DNA of 64,000 nt from Poseidonocella sedimentorum (GTDB taxonomy: Bacteria > Pseudomonadota > Alphaproteobacteria > Rhodobacterales > Rhodobacteraceae): the NCBI RefSeq assembly GCF_900116005.1, contig NZ_FOYI01000001.1, positions 555,920 to 619,919 of the forward strand. The letters are read 5' to 3'. This document shows positions 1 to 7,813 of this stretch, in pieces. The position numbers were made by a program, and so were the translations under genes. Numbering within the stretch: the first letter of the stretch is position 1; each line of letters begins with the position of its first letter. The notes beneath the pieces were generated by a model, which was given only the letters and a program-made list of their open reading frames with translations, searched no databases and had not been told where the DNA came from.

Positions 1-1273
1 GCTGGACCACGTAGCCGGTGTAGGCGCCCATCATGATGAACTCTCCATGGGCCATGTTGATCACGCCCATGACGCCAAAGGTGATGGCGAGGCCGATGGC
101 GGCGAGGAAGTAGATCGAGCCGAGCGAGAGCGCATCGAGCACCAGATCGATGACCTGGTTGATGGCGACGGAGCGGTCGATGGAGACGAGCGTGGCGAGG
201 GCGGAAGCGACGACGCGCGGCTCGGCGGCGGTGTAGCGCTCGTAGAAGACATGCGCGCCGAGGATGGCGTCGATCTGGGCCAGTGTCGCGGCGGGCTCGA
301 CGGCGCCTTGGGTGACGAGCACGGCATAGGCGCGGTCGCGCGCGGCGCTGCTGTCGAGCTCTTCGAGCGGGATGCCGGCGACAGCGCCGCCGTCGATGTT
401 GGCCTCCAGCGCGGCTTTCTGCGCGGCGGGGTCGATGAGCGGCGGCGCGAGCCCCTCCTTCACCAGCATGTCATAGGCCTCGAACCGGGTGAGCTGCGCG
501 CTGCCGGGGGTCAGTGTGGCGGCGATGTCGGGATCTTCGGGCAGGGTCTCGGCCACGGCGCGGCGGGTGACGACAAGCGGGTTGAGCGCGGCGCGCACGT
601 CCACGCCGAGATCGCCGGCAAAGCTCTCGATGGCGTCGATGCGCGTCGCGGTGTCCTCGGCAAAGCGGATCTGGAGGAGGCGGTGCTGCCGCTCCTTGCG
701 GGCCTTGATCGCGGCGTCGGGCTCGTTGTCGATGGCCCGCGACAGCGCGGCGAGGTGGGAGGCCTCGGGATCGCGCGAGATCGCGTCAAGCGCCTCGATC
801 CGCTCGGCCGCATCGGGGCTGGAGAGCTGGAACCGGACGAGCGCGGCGCCGATCATGCCGCGGATGCCGCTGTTGGGCTTGAGCTGGTCCATGGCCGATT
901 TCGGGGCGAGCCCGGTCTCGCTGCCGTCGCCGATGTCGATGAGCCGAAGCTGCGCGGCGCCTTCTGCATCCTTGCCCGCGTCCTCGGTGTAGAAGAAGAG
1001 CCCGTCCTCCTCGCGCTGCCAAAGCTCCTTGTTCTGCCAGCGGCTGAGCAGTTCCGGCGCGGCGTCGAGCCCGCTGTCGGCGATGGCGTCGATCGCCGGG
1101 CCGATCGTGCGGCGGGAGCTTTTTTCGAGGATCTCGCGATGCTCCTGAAGGAGCGTCTGCAGGGGCGAGAGGTCTTGCGCGGATGCCAGGTTGGCAAACA
1201 GCATCGTCACGGCGACGAGCAGGGTCTTGAGGCCAAAGGTCACGGCGGCTTCCCAATAGGTCTGTCTTGGCAT
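1..1273 (-). CDS. urtB: Urea ABC transporter permease UrtB (partial, N-terminal part)
   Basis: Membrane permease of the high-affinity urea ABC importer; the 3' part lies beyond the window start. The minus-strand frame is open to the edge. It starts with a hydrophobic signal-like segment ([15 protein letters not shown]), followed by about 300 residues of predicted periplasmic domain typical of proteobacterial UrtB. The first permease helices begin near the edge ([20 protein letters not shown], then [13 protein letters not shown]). The ATG at 1273 has no clear ribosome site; a GTG at 1243 is preceded by GGGAAG and gives a cleaner signal peptide, so the true start may be 1243. It lies 95 bases downstream of urtA, separated by a hairpin. 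urtCDE would be expected next, outside the window. Confidence 0.9.
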   Translation of the reverse strand, partial: MPRQTYWEAAVTFGLKTLLVAVTMLFANLASAQDLSPLQTLLQEHREILEKSSRRTIGPAIDAIADSGLDAAPELLSRWQNKELWQREEDGLFFYTEDAGKDAEGAAQLRLIDIGDGSETGLAPKSAMDQLKPNSGIRGMIGAALVRFQLSSPDAAERIEALDAISRDPEASHLAALSRAIDNEPDAAIKARKERQHRLLQIRFAEDTATRIDAIESFAGDLGVDVRAALNPLVVTRRAVAETLPEDPDIAATLTPGSAQLTRFEAYDMLVKEGLAPPLIDPAAQKAALEANIDGGAVAGIPLEELDSSAARDRAYAVLVTQGAVEPAATLAQIDAILGAHVFYERYTAAEPRVVASALATLVSIDRSVAINQVIDLVLDALSLGSIYFLAAIGLAITFGVMGVINMAHGEFIMMGAYTGYVVQ

Positions 1274-1326
1274 GACGCGCGCGCGGATCGCGCGGTGTCA
1301 GCAGGGGCCCGCCCTTGGGCGGGGGA

Positions 1327-1350
1327 GGAGGGGCGCGCGAACGCCCCTCC
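1327..1350 (-). terminator. Hairpin between urtA and urtB
   Basis: A perfect 9-bp stem (GGAGGGGCG / CGCCCCTCC) with a 6-base loop lies directly after the urtA stop and before urtB. There is no long T-run. It is more likely an attenuator or mRNA 3'-end stabiliser that lets the binding protein be made in excess over the permease than a full terminator. That role is inferred from position. Confidence 0.5.
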
Positions 1351-1368
1351 GGGTTCGGTCGTCCGGCC

Positions 1369-2652
1369 TCAGTAGTTCGAGGTCAGCTGGACGCAGGTCT
1401 CGGTCTCGGTGTTGTACATCCCGCAGCCGAGTTCTTTCCAATCCGACACGAGCACCGCGGATTCGGGCAGGTAGTCGGTCCATGCATCGCCCGGAACCGG
1501 ATCGGTTTCGGAGATGATGTCGAACTGGCCGTCTTCGAGGATCTCGCCGATCAGCACCGGCTTGGAGAGGTGGTGGTCGGTGCCCATGACCGCCATGCCG
1601 CCGGTCAGGTTCGGGAACTCCTGGCCCCACATCGCTTCGCGCACGGCATCCACGTCGGTGGTGCCGGCCTGCTCGACAGCGTTCACCCACATGTTGAAGC
1701 CGATGTAATGCGCTTCCATCGGGTCGTTGGTGACGCGATCTTCGCCCATCAGCGCTTTCCATTCCTCGACCCAGGCGGCGTTGGCCTCGGTGTCGGCGGA
1801 CTGGAAGTAGTTCCACGCTGCGAGGTGGCCGACGAGGTTGGTGGTGTCGAGGCCCGAAAGCTCTTCTTCACCCACGGAGAAGGCCACGACGGGGATGTCG
1901 TCGGCGGAAACCTCAGCGGCCGCGAGCTCCTTGTAGAAGCCGATGTTGGCATCGCCGTTGATGGTCGAGATCACGCCGACCTTCTTGCCGTCTTCGCCGA
2001 GGTTGATCACGTCCGCGACGATCGTCGCCCAGTCGGAATGGCCGAAGGGGGTGTAGTTGACGAAGATGTCCTCTTCGGCGATGCCCTTGTCCTTGAGGTA
2101 GGCTTCAAGAATGCGGTTCGTGGTGCGCGGGTAGACGTAGTCGGTCCCCAGAAGGGCGAATTTCTCGACGCCAAGCTCTTCGAGGAAGTAGTCGGTCGCG
2201 GGGATGGCCTGCTGGTTGGGGGCCGCGCCGGTGTAGAAGACGTTTTTGGAGCTTTCCTCGCCTTCATACTGAACCGGGTAGAAATAGAGCGCGTTGAGCT
2301 CTTCGAGCACGGGCAGCGCGGCCTTGCGGCTCGAGGAGGTCCAGCTGCCGAAGGTCACGGCGACGCCATCGTTGGAGATCAGCTCACGCGCCTTTTCGGC
2401 AAAGAGCGGCCAGTCGGAGGCCGGGTCCTTGATCACGGCTTCGAGCTGGCAGCCCAGAACGCCGCCTTTTTCGTTTTGCTTGTCGATGAGCATGACCATC
2501 GTGTCTTTGAGCGTGGTCTCGGAGATCGCCATCGTGCCGGAGAGCGAGTGGAGAACGCCGACCTTGATCGGGCAGTCTTGCGCCATCGCCTGACCGCCTG
2601 CGCCGAGTGCCGCGAGCGACGCGCCCATCATGAGTGTCCGAAGTTTCGACAT
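1369..2652 (-). CDS. urtA: Urea ABC transporter substrate-binding protein UrtA
   Basis: Periplasmic urea-binding protein of the Urt importer, 427 residues, the usual size. The start is the ATG at 2652 (MSKLRTLMMGASLAALGAGG), which gives a classical signal peptide ending QAMAQD. A longer open frame upstream encodes no signal peptide and is rejected. Mature-chain motifs fit the Leu/Ile/Val-type binding fold of UrtA (KVGVLHSLSGTMAISE near the N-terminus; FYPVQYEGEESSKNVFYTGA mid-chain). First gene of the urt operon. In this family expression is usually raised under nitrogen limitation, but no clear NtrC or sigma-54 site was found upstream. Confidence 0.95.
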   Translation of the reverse strand: MSKLRTLMMGASLAALGAGGQAMAQDCPIKVGVLHSLSGTMAISETTLKDTMVMLIDKQNEKGGVLGCQLEAVIKDPASDWPLFAEKARELISNDGVAVTFGSWTSSSRKAALPVLEELNALYFYPVQYEGEESSKNVFYTGAAPNQQAIPATDYFLEELGVEKFALLGTDYVYPRTTNRILEAYLKDKGIAEEDIFVNYTPFGHSDWATIVADVINLGEDGKKVGVISTINGDANIGFYKELAAAEVSADDIPVVAFSVGEEELSGLDTTNLVGHLAAWNYFQSADTEANAAWVEEWKALMGEDRVTNDPMEAHYIGFNMWVNAVEQAGTTDVDAVREAMWGQEFPNLTGGMAVMGTDHHLSKPVLIGEILEDGQFDIISETDPVPGDAWTDYLPESAVLVSDWKELGCGMYNTETETCVQLTSNY

Positions 2653-3088
2653 GGTTTTCAGTCCCGTCAGTTGTGCCACGGGCGACCCGCACGTTCGGCG
2701 TACAAGCCCGCGCGGGCTTGGCCCGCACCTCCCGCAACTTATGTTGCATCTCGTGTGGTGTTGGGCGGCTTTCCGGCCCCGGCCACACGTCCGACCCCGC
2801 ACACCTCTCATGCGGAGCCAGCCGGACTATTCGGCAGGTCTGGAATTGGAGGAAGGCAATCCCGAATGGCGGGCGGGGATCGCCTGCGGTGGCGGGGCGA
2901 TATGCTTAAAAAATGTGCCGAAAATGGTGATGTGATTAAAAATTAGGCTTAAAATGGTATGAATTTCGGCAACCGCAGTGCTGCTTGGCGGTTTCGCAGC
3001 GGTGCGACGCGGGCGTGACGCCTCCGGGGTGGCGGCCCATGACACCCGCCTGCGGCCCCTCGTGATTTCGCCAGTCGTCCGCCCGGTG
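2653..3088. promoter_or_regulatory. Long leader and promoter region of urtA
   Basis: 436 bases without a supported gene. The half next to urtA is GC-rich with small inverted repeats (for example AAGCCCGCGCGGGCTT near 2706-2721). An unusually AT-rich block at about 2905-2965 is the best candidate for the promoter, which would give urtA a leader of roughly 250 bases. A GG/GC pair resembling a sigma-54 site in that block has the wrong spacing (12 rather than 10 bases between), so it is not called. Confidence 0.4.
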
Positions 3089-3673
3089 TCAGGCGCGGAG
3101 CGCGTCGCGGGTTGCCTTGGGCATGATCTGCGCCGTCACGATGGGCGCGCCGGTATCCGGATCGAAAAACGGCGTGTCGCGCCAACGATCGGAGAGATTG
3201 GCGGCGATCATGCGGGTCATCAGGCCCCAGACCAACTTGGGCATCCCCTTGTGGCGCGGTGCGCTGCCGGGCGGGCCGGGCAGGGAGGCGATGGTGCGGA
3301 TCTTGCCGAGCGGGGCGGGATCGTAGAGCCGGTCCACCATCATCCCGACGAAAGCGAGCCGGGGGCGGGCCAGCGTGTTGCACAGCGCGGTGTTGCAGCA
3401 GGCCGCGTACCAGCGAAAGAGCCCGCTGGGCGAAAGGCGCAGGATGGCGAGATTCGCCTGACCTTGTGTGAAGCGCACGCGGTCCGGCGACATCTGGAAC
3501 AGCGCGACGGCGCCCTCGGTCAGCTCGGTCTCGAAATGCCGGGCGGCGCTTCGGCAATCGCCGCAATGGCAGCGCAGATGGGTGCCCGCGCGCGGCGAGA
3601 TCGCGGTGAGCTGCCCCGCCACCGCACCGCAGCGGCAGGAAAACCCGACATCGCGCCCGCCGCGCACGGCCAT
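3089..3673 (-). CDS. DUF6151-like protein with GFA-type cysteine motifs
   Basis: 194-residue protein of unknown function. The N-terminus has paired metal-binding-type cysteines (FSCRCGAV at residues 9-16, then RCHCGDCRSAARHF), as in GFA (glutathione-dependent formaldehyde-activating enzyme)-like and DUF6151 proteins; a further C-C pair sits in the middle (YAACCNTALCNT). Zinc binding is likely; no catalytic activity can be assigned. The ATG at 3673 lies 3 bases downstream of the phaZ stop, so the two are probably co-transcribed. The same frame extends far upstream inside phaZ but has no family similarity there, which supports this start. Confidence 0.7.
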   Translation of the reverse strand: MAVRGGRDVGFSCRCGAVAGQLTAISPRAGTHLRCHCGDCRSAARHFETELTEGAVALFQMSPDRVRFTQGQANLAILRLSPSGLFRWYAACCNTALCNTLARPRLAFVGMMVDRLYDPAPLGKIRTIASLPGPPGSAPRHKGMPKLVWGLMTRMIAANLSDRWRDTPFFDPDTGAPIVTAQIMPKATRDALRA

Positions 3674-3675
3674 GC

Positions 3676-4998
3676 TCAGGCGGCCGACTTCTTGGTGGGC
3701 TTGCCAGCAGGTTTGTTCGCGGCCTTGCTGTCGGCCTTTTGGCCGGTCTCGCTGATGACGCGTGGCGCGCCGGCGTTGGCGTCGATGAACTCGAGCACAA
3801 GGGGGCGGATGTTGTTGCGCCAGCTGCGGCCGGCGAAAATTCCGTAATGGCCCGCGCCTTCTTCGAGGTGGCTCGCCTTCTTCTCGGCCGGCAGTCCGGT
3901 GCAGAGGTCGAGCGCGGCCACGCATTGCCCGGGGGCGGAGATATCATCCTTGGAGCCTTCGACGGTCTTGACCGCGACCGAGGTGATCGCGCCGATGTCG
4001 ACCGGAACGCCGTCGACCACGAAGCGGTTCTCGGCGATTTCGCGCCCCTTGAAGATGCGCTCGACGGTGGAGAGGTAGAATTCGGCCGGCATGTCCATCA
4101 CCGCGAGGTACTCATCATAGAAGCGGTTGTGCTTGTCGTGATCGGCGGCCTCGCCGCGGGCAACGCGCAGGATCTGATCGGTGAAGGCGGTGCTGTGGGT
4201 CTCGGCGTTCATCGAGATGAAGGAGGCAAGCTGCAGGAGCCCCGGATAGACCAGCCGCCCGACGCCCTTATACTTGTAGCCCACGCGCTGGATCATCGTG
4301 CCCTCAAGCTGGCCCATGGTGACGCGGCGGCCGAAATCCGTCACGTCCGTCGGCGTCGCGTCGGGATCGATCGGCCCGCCGATGAGCGTGAGCGAGCGCG
4401 GCTGCGCCGTGGGGTCTTCCTGGGCGAGATAGGCCGTGGCGGCGAGGGTCAGCGGCGCGGGCTGGCAGACGGCGATCACATGGGTGTCGGGGCCCAGATG
4501 GCGCAGAAAATCGACGAGGTAGAGCGTGTAGTCCTCGATGTCGAACTTGCCTTCGGAGACGGGAATGTCGCGCGCGTTGTGCCAATCCGTGACGTAGATC
4601 TCGCAATCGGGCAGAAGCGAGGTCACGGTGGAGCGCAACAGCGTCGCGTAATGGCCCGACATGGGGGCCACGAGCAGCACCCGGCGCGGCTTGGGATCGC
4701 GGCCCAGCACCTTGAAGTGGATGAGATCGCCGAAGGGTTGTTCAAGCTCGGTCTCGACGGTGACGAGGTGGTCCTTGCCATCTTCGCAGGTGAAGGAGTG
4801 AATGCCCCAATCGGGCTTGGCGACCATCCGCTCAAAACTGCGCTCGGTGACCTCGCCCCAGGCCTCGAGCCACTTGATCGCCGGATGCGGCACCATGGCA
4901 ACCGCGGGGTAGGAGGCCATTGTCTTGGCTGTTGCGCCGAGCCATTGATTGGTGTTGCGCATCGTTTCCATGAGGTCATAAGTTGCCATGTATTTCAT
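3676..4998 (-). CDS. phaZ: Intracellular poly(3-hydroxybutyrate) depolymerase PhaZ
   Basis: Breaks down intracellular PHB granules to release 3-hydroxybutyrate units. 440 residues, the size of Cupriavidus-type PhaZ. The start is the ATG at 4998 (MKYMATYDLMET), preceded by a strong AAAGGAG site. The nucleophile is the Cys at about residue 178 in VCQPAPL, replacing the usual lipase-box Ser, as known for amorphous-PHB depolymerases. The C-terminus is Lys/Ala-rich (KAANKPAGKPTKKSAA). It is divergent from phaC, with a shared 127-base intergenic region that contains a TGC-rich motif, so PhaR control of both is plausible. Confidence 0.93.
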   Translation of the reverse strand: MKYMATYDLMETMRNTNQWLGATAKTMASYPAVAMVPHPAIKWLEAWGEVTERSFERMVAKPDWGIHSFTCEDGKDHLVTVETELEQPFGDLIHFKVLGRDPKPRRVLLVAPMSGHYATLLRSTVTSLLPDCEIYVTDWHNARDIPVSEGKFDIEDYTLYLVDFLRHLGPDTHVIAVCQPAPLTLAATAYLAQEDPTAQPRSLTLIGGPIDPDATPTDVTDFGRRVTMGQLEGTMIQRVGYKYKGVGRLVYPGLLQLASFISMNAETHSTAFTDQILRVARGEAADHDKHNRFYDEYLAVMDMPAEFYLSTVERIFKGREIAENRFVVDGVPVDIGAITSVAVKTVEGSKDDISAPGQCVAALDLCTGLPAEKKASHLEEGAGHYGIFAGRSWRNNIRPLVLEFIDANAGAPRVISETGQKADSKAANKPAGKPTKKSAA

Positions 4999-5091
4999 GG
5001 AAAACTCCTTTATAGTTGCACGGGATAGCCCGCGTACACGTACGGGGGAGAGCCCATAGGGGCGCGGCGTTTCCAGTGGATGGACGGGAAT

Positions 5092-5102
5092 GCTGCAGCT
5101 GC
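5092..5102. promoter_or_regulatory. TGC-rich motif in the phaZ-phaC divergent promoter
   Basis: GCTGCAGCTGC lies 24 bases upstream of the phaC start, between divergent phaZ and phaC. Known PhaR operators in Paracoccus and Rhodobacter have the form CTGC-N3/4-GCAG. This site is related (TGCA core, overlapping CTGC and GCAG halves) but does not have the canonical spacing. Confidence 0.35.
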
Positions 5103-5125
5103 GAGAATAGGGGGAAAACGCATTT

Positions 5126-6922
5126 ATGACAACGATAAGTGACAAAGAGGGTGAAGCATTGGCCCGCCTCAACGAAAATCTCGCCAAGATGGAAACCCTG
5201 TCGCAGCGGCTCGTTGCTGCACTTGCAAAGCACCAGCCCTCCGATCCGGCGCTCTCGGGGCCGGAGCAGGATCTCTTTGTGCGGGCGGGTCAGGCCTATT
5301 GGCAGGAGGCGATGCTCCACCCTGCGCGGCTCATCGAGCAACAGTTCGACTACTGGGGCCGCACGCTGCGGCACTACGTCGAGGCGCAACAGGCCTTTCT
5401 GTCGGGGACCCTCGCCGCGCCGGAGGATCCCGGGCCGAACGATCCGCGCTTTGCCAACCCGCTGTGGCAGTCCAACCCCTATTTCAACTTCGTCAAGCAG
5501 CAGTACCAGCGCAATGCCGAGGCCATCGAACAGGCACTGGGCGCGGCCTGTGACGAGCTGGAGCCGGGTGACGCGCACCGGCTGCGCTTCTTCACCCAGC
5601 AGATCATCGACATGATGAGCCCGACCAACTTCCTCGGGACCAACCCCGATGCGCTGGAGCGAGCGGTGGAGACCGATGGCGAGAGCCTGGTGAAGGGGCT
5701 GGAGAACCTGATCTCCGATCTGGAGGCCAATAACGGCGATTTCGCCGTGCGGCTCGCCGATGAGAGCGCTTTCGAGGTGGGCGGAAATATCGCGACGACG
5801 CCGGGCGAGGTGGTGTTTCGCAACCATCTCTTCGAGCTGATCCAATACGCCCCGGCGACCGAGCAGGTCCAAGAGACGCCCGTCATCCTCTTCCCGCCCT
5901 GGATCAACAAGTTCTACATTCTTGACCTCAAGGAAAAGAACAGCCTGATCCGTTGGATCACCGAACAGGGCTTCACGCTCTTCCTCGTGAGCTGGGTCAA
6001 TCCCGATGCAAGCTATCGCGACATCGGGCTCGCCGATTATGTCGAGGACGGGTATCTGACCGCGATCCGCGAGGCGCGCGCGATTTGCGGCACGGAGCAG
6101 GTCAACGCGGTGGGCTATTGCATCGCCGGGACGACGCTGTCGCTCACGCTGGCGCTGCTCAAGGCGCGCGGGGAAACGCCGGTGCGCTCGGCCACCCTCT
6201 TCACGACGCTGACCGATTTCTCCGATCAGGGCGAGTTCCAGCCCTTCCTGCAGAACGATTTCGTCGACGGGATCGGGGCCGAAGTCGAACGCGAGGGGAT
6301 CTTGAAATCCAGCATCATGTCGCGGACGTTTTCCTTCCTCCGGGCGGGCGATCTCATCTACCGGCCCGCGATCCGCAGCTACATGATGGGCGAGACGCCC
6401 CCGGCCTTCGATCTGCTGTTCTGGAATGGCGACGGGACGAACCTTCCGGCGAAAATGACGATGGATTACCTGCGCGGCCTCTGCCAGCAGGACCGCTTTG
6501 CCCAGGACGGGTTTGAGCTGCTGGGCCACCGGCTGCGGCTGCGCGATCTGGATGTGCCGGTCTGCGCGATCGCCTGCGAGACCGATCACATCGCCGCCTG
6601 GGCCGACAGCTATCGCGGCGTCTGTGCGATGGGCGCGCGCTCCAAGACCTTCATCCTGTCGCAGTCGGGCCATATCGCGGGGATCGTGAACCCGCCCTCC
6701 AAGAAGAAATACGGCCACTACACCAACGGCGACATGTCGCTCAGCGCCGAGGATTGGCGCGCGACCGCCGAGTTCCACGAGGGTTCGTGGTGGCCCCGCT
6801 GGGGCACCTGGCTCAAGCGGCGCTCAGGCAAGAAAATCCCCGCGCGCACCCCTGGCGATTCGGCCCATCCCTCGCTCGGCCCCGCGCCGGGAACCTATGT
6901 GAAACGGGTGCGCCCCGCCTAA
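5126..6922 (+). CDS. phaC: Class I polyhydroxyalkanoate synthase PhaC
   Basis: Polymerises 3-hydroxyacyl-CoA into polyhydroxyalkanoate at the granule surface. 598 residues, full length for class I. An N-terminal PhaC_N region precedes the alpha/beta-hydrolase core. The modified lipase box VGYCIAG carries the catalytic Cys at about residue 332. The partner Asp is in CETDHIAAW (about 487) and the His in QSGHIAG (about 516). The start ATG follows an AGGGGGAAAA site. PhaA and PhaB, which supply the monomer, are not nearby. Confidence 0.97.
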   Translation: MTTISDKEGEALARLNENLAKMETLSQRLVAALAKHQPSDPALSGPEQDLFVRAGQAYWQEAMLHPARLIEQQFDYWGRTLRHYVEAQQAFLSGTLAAPEDPGPNDPRFANPLWQSNPYFNFVKQQYQRNAEAIEQALGAACDELEPGDAHRLRFFTQQIIDMMSPTNFLGTNPDALERAVETDGESLVKGLENLISDLEANNGDFAVRLADESAFEVGGNIATTPGEVVFRNHLFELIQYAPATEQVQETPVILFPPWINKFYILDLKEKNSLIRWITEQGFTLFLVSWVNPDASYRDIGLADYVEDGYLTAIREARAICGTEQVNAVGYCIAGTTLSLTLALLKARGETPVRSATLFTTLTDFSDQGEFQPFLQNDFVDGIGAEVEREGILKSSIMSRTFSFLRAGDLIYRPAIRSYMMGETPPAFDLLFWNGDGTNLPAKMTMDYLRGLCQQDRFAQDGFELLGHRLRLRDLDVPVCAIACETDHIAAWADSYRGVCAMGARSKTFILSQSGHIAGIVNPPSKKKYGHYTNGDMSLSAEDWRATAEFHEGSWWPRWGTWLKRRSGKKIPARTPGDSAHPSLGPAPGTYVKRVRPA

Positions 6923-6998
6923 AGCTGCCCGCCGTCTGCGCCTCTCGGGTGAGGGGTGCGGCCGCGCCTCCGTACAATTTTGAAGCGATACAATGCCT

Positions 6999-7022
6999 TA
7001 GCGGCAGGAGGTCTTGCCGCTA
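6999..7022 (+). terminator. Hairpin after phaC
   Basis: A perfect 8-bp stem (TAGCGGCA / TGCCGCTA) with an 8-base loop lies 76 bases after the phaC stop and just before the phasin operator. There is no U-tract, so it is a weak or factor-dependent terminator at best. Confidence 0.45.
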
Positions 7023-7029
7023 GGTCACG

Positions 7030-7040
7030 CTGCAACGCAG
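7030..7040. promoter_or_regulatory. PhaR-type operator upstream of the phasin gene
   Basis: CTGCAACGCAG fits the known PhaR binding pattern CTGC-N3-GCAG exactly. It sits about 140 bases upstream of the phasin start. Further TGC-rich stretches follow (7096-7110 and 7119-7131) before the start codon. In Paracoccus and Rhodobacter, PhaR represses phaP and is released when PHB is present. phaR itself lies about 2.4 kb downstream. Confidence 0.65.
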
Positions 7041-7180
7041 CAAAAGTCTTTACGTCATAAAAAACAGCCTCATCAGAACAAAAAACTCTTGAATTGCCGC
7101 AATGCAGCATGCATATGGGATGCAGACGCAGAAACGGCCCGGGACGAAAGCGGGCTCCTCCCAATTGAAAGAGTGTCACC

Positions 7181-7633
7181 ATGGCTACCAAGCAAACCCA
7201 AGATTTCACCGCCATCTTCAAAGACATGATGGGCGCATTCCCGATCGACACCAAGGCGATGACCGACGTGTTCCAAAGCTCCACGACCCTGAATGAAAAA
7301 CTGTCGGGCGTTGTTCTGGAAGCTGCTGAAAAATCCACCGAGATCTCCTCGGCATGGACCAAGGACACTCTGGGCCGTCTGTCGGACATGTCCAAAGCGA
7401 AAGCCGAGCCCGCCGACTACGCCAAGGCGATGACCGATTTCGCCTCCGCCACCGCGGAAGTTGCGTCCGAGCACATGGCCGCCTTCGCTGAAGTTGCCAA
7501 GAAAGTGCAGATGGAAACCGTCGAGCTGATGATGGCTGCTGGCAAGGACTTCTCCGAAGACGCCGCTGCTGCCGTTCAGAAAGCGACCAAAGACGTGTCG
7601 ACCGCTGCCAAGAAAGCGGCCAACGCCAAGTAA
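7181..7633 (+). CDS. phaP: Phasin PhaP (PHB granule-associated protein)
   Basis: Small amphipathic protein that coats PHB granules and controls their size and number. 150 residues, almost entirely helical, Ala/Lys-rich, with no signal peptide and no cysteine. The central stretch (TLGRLSDMSKAKAEPADY...FASATAEVASEHMAAFAEV) is typical of the phasin_2 family. Codon use is visibly more selective than in its neighbours, as expected for an abundant protein. It has its own leader with a PhaR-type operator and its own strong terminator, so it is probably monocistronic. Confidence 0.92.
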   Translation: MATKQTQDFTAIFKDMMGAFPIDTKAMTDVFQSSTTLNEKLSGVVLEAAEKSTEISSAWTKDTLGRLSDMSKAKAEPADYAKAMTDFASATAEVASEHMAAFAEVAKKVQMETVELMMAAGKDFSEDAAAAVQKATKDVSTAAKKAANAK

Positions 7634-7690
7634 GCCGCAGGCAAGATCACGCCGGTACTTTCCTCCCAGTTTTTTCGCCGGTGTGTTTTC

Positions 7691-7723
7691 TGGGCGGGCC
7701 TTCGGGTCCGCCCAATTTTGTTT
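7691..7723 (+). terminator. Rho-independent terminator of phaP
   Basis: A 10-bp stem (TGGGCGGGCC / GGTCCGCCCA, one G-U pair) is closed by a TTCG tetraloop and followed by ATTTTGTTT. It lies 57 bases after the phasin stop. A textbook intrinsic terminator, consistent with a highly expressed single-gene transcript. Confidence 0.85.
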
Positions 7724-7813
7724 CAGAGTGATTTTTTTCAAAGTGCCGCGCGCGGGGCAGGGTCCTCGCGCGCGGTTTGTGTTTGAGGAGGGTGCCGGAC
7801 AGCGCCCACCCGA

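Noticed and set aside
47..1375. 442-residue open frame on the plus strand
   Set aside because: Antisense to urtB. The minus-strand frame gives clear UrtB motifs; the plus-strand product is Gly/Arg/Asp-rich GC-driven sequence with no family features.
1315..2946. 543-residue open frame on the plus strand
   Set aside because: Antisense to urtA; composition is typical of the shadow frame of a high-GC gene.
2905..2965. Possible sigma-54 promoter upstream of urtA
   Set aside because: The GG and GC elements are 12 bases apart instead of 10, so it does not fit the -24/-12 pattern.
4976..6778. 600-residue open frame on the minus strand
   Set aside because: Fully antisense to phaC, whose catalytic motifs are intact on the plus strand.
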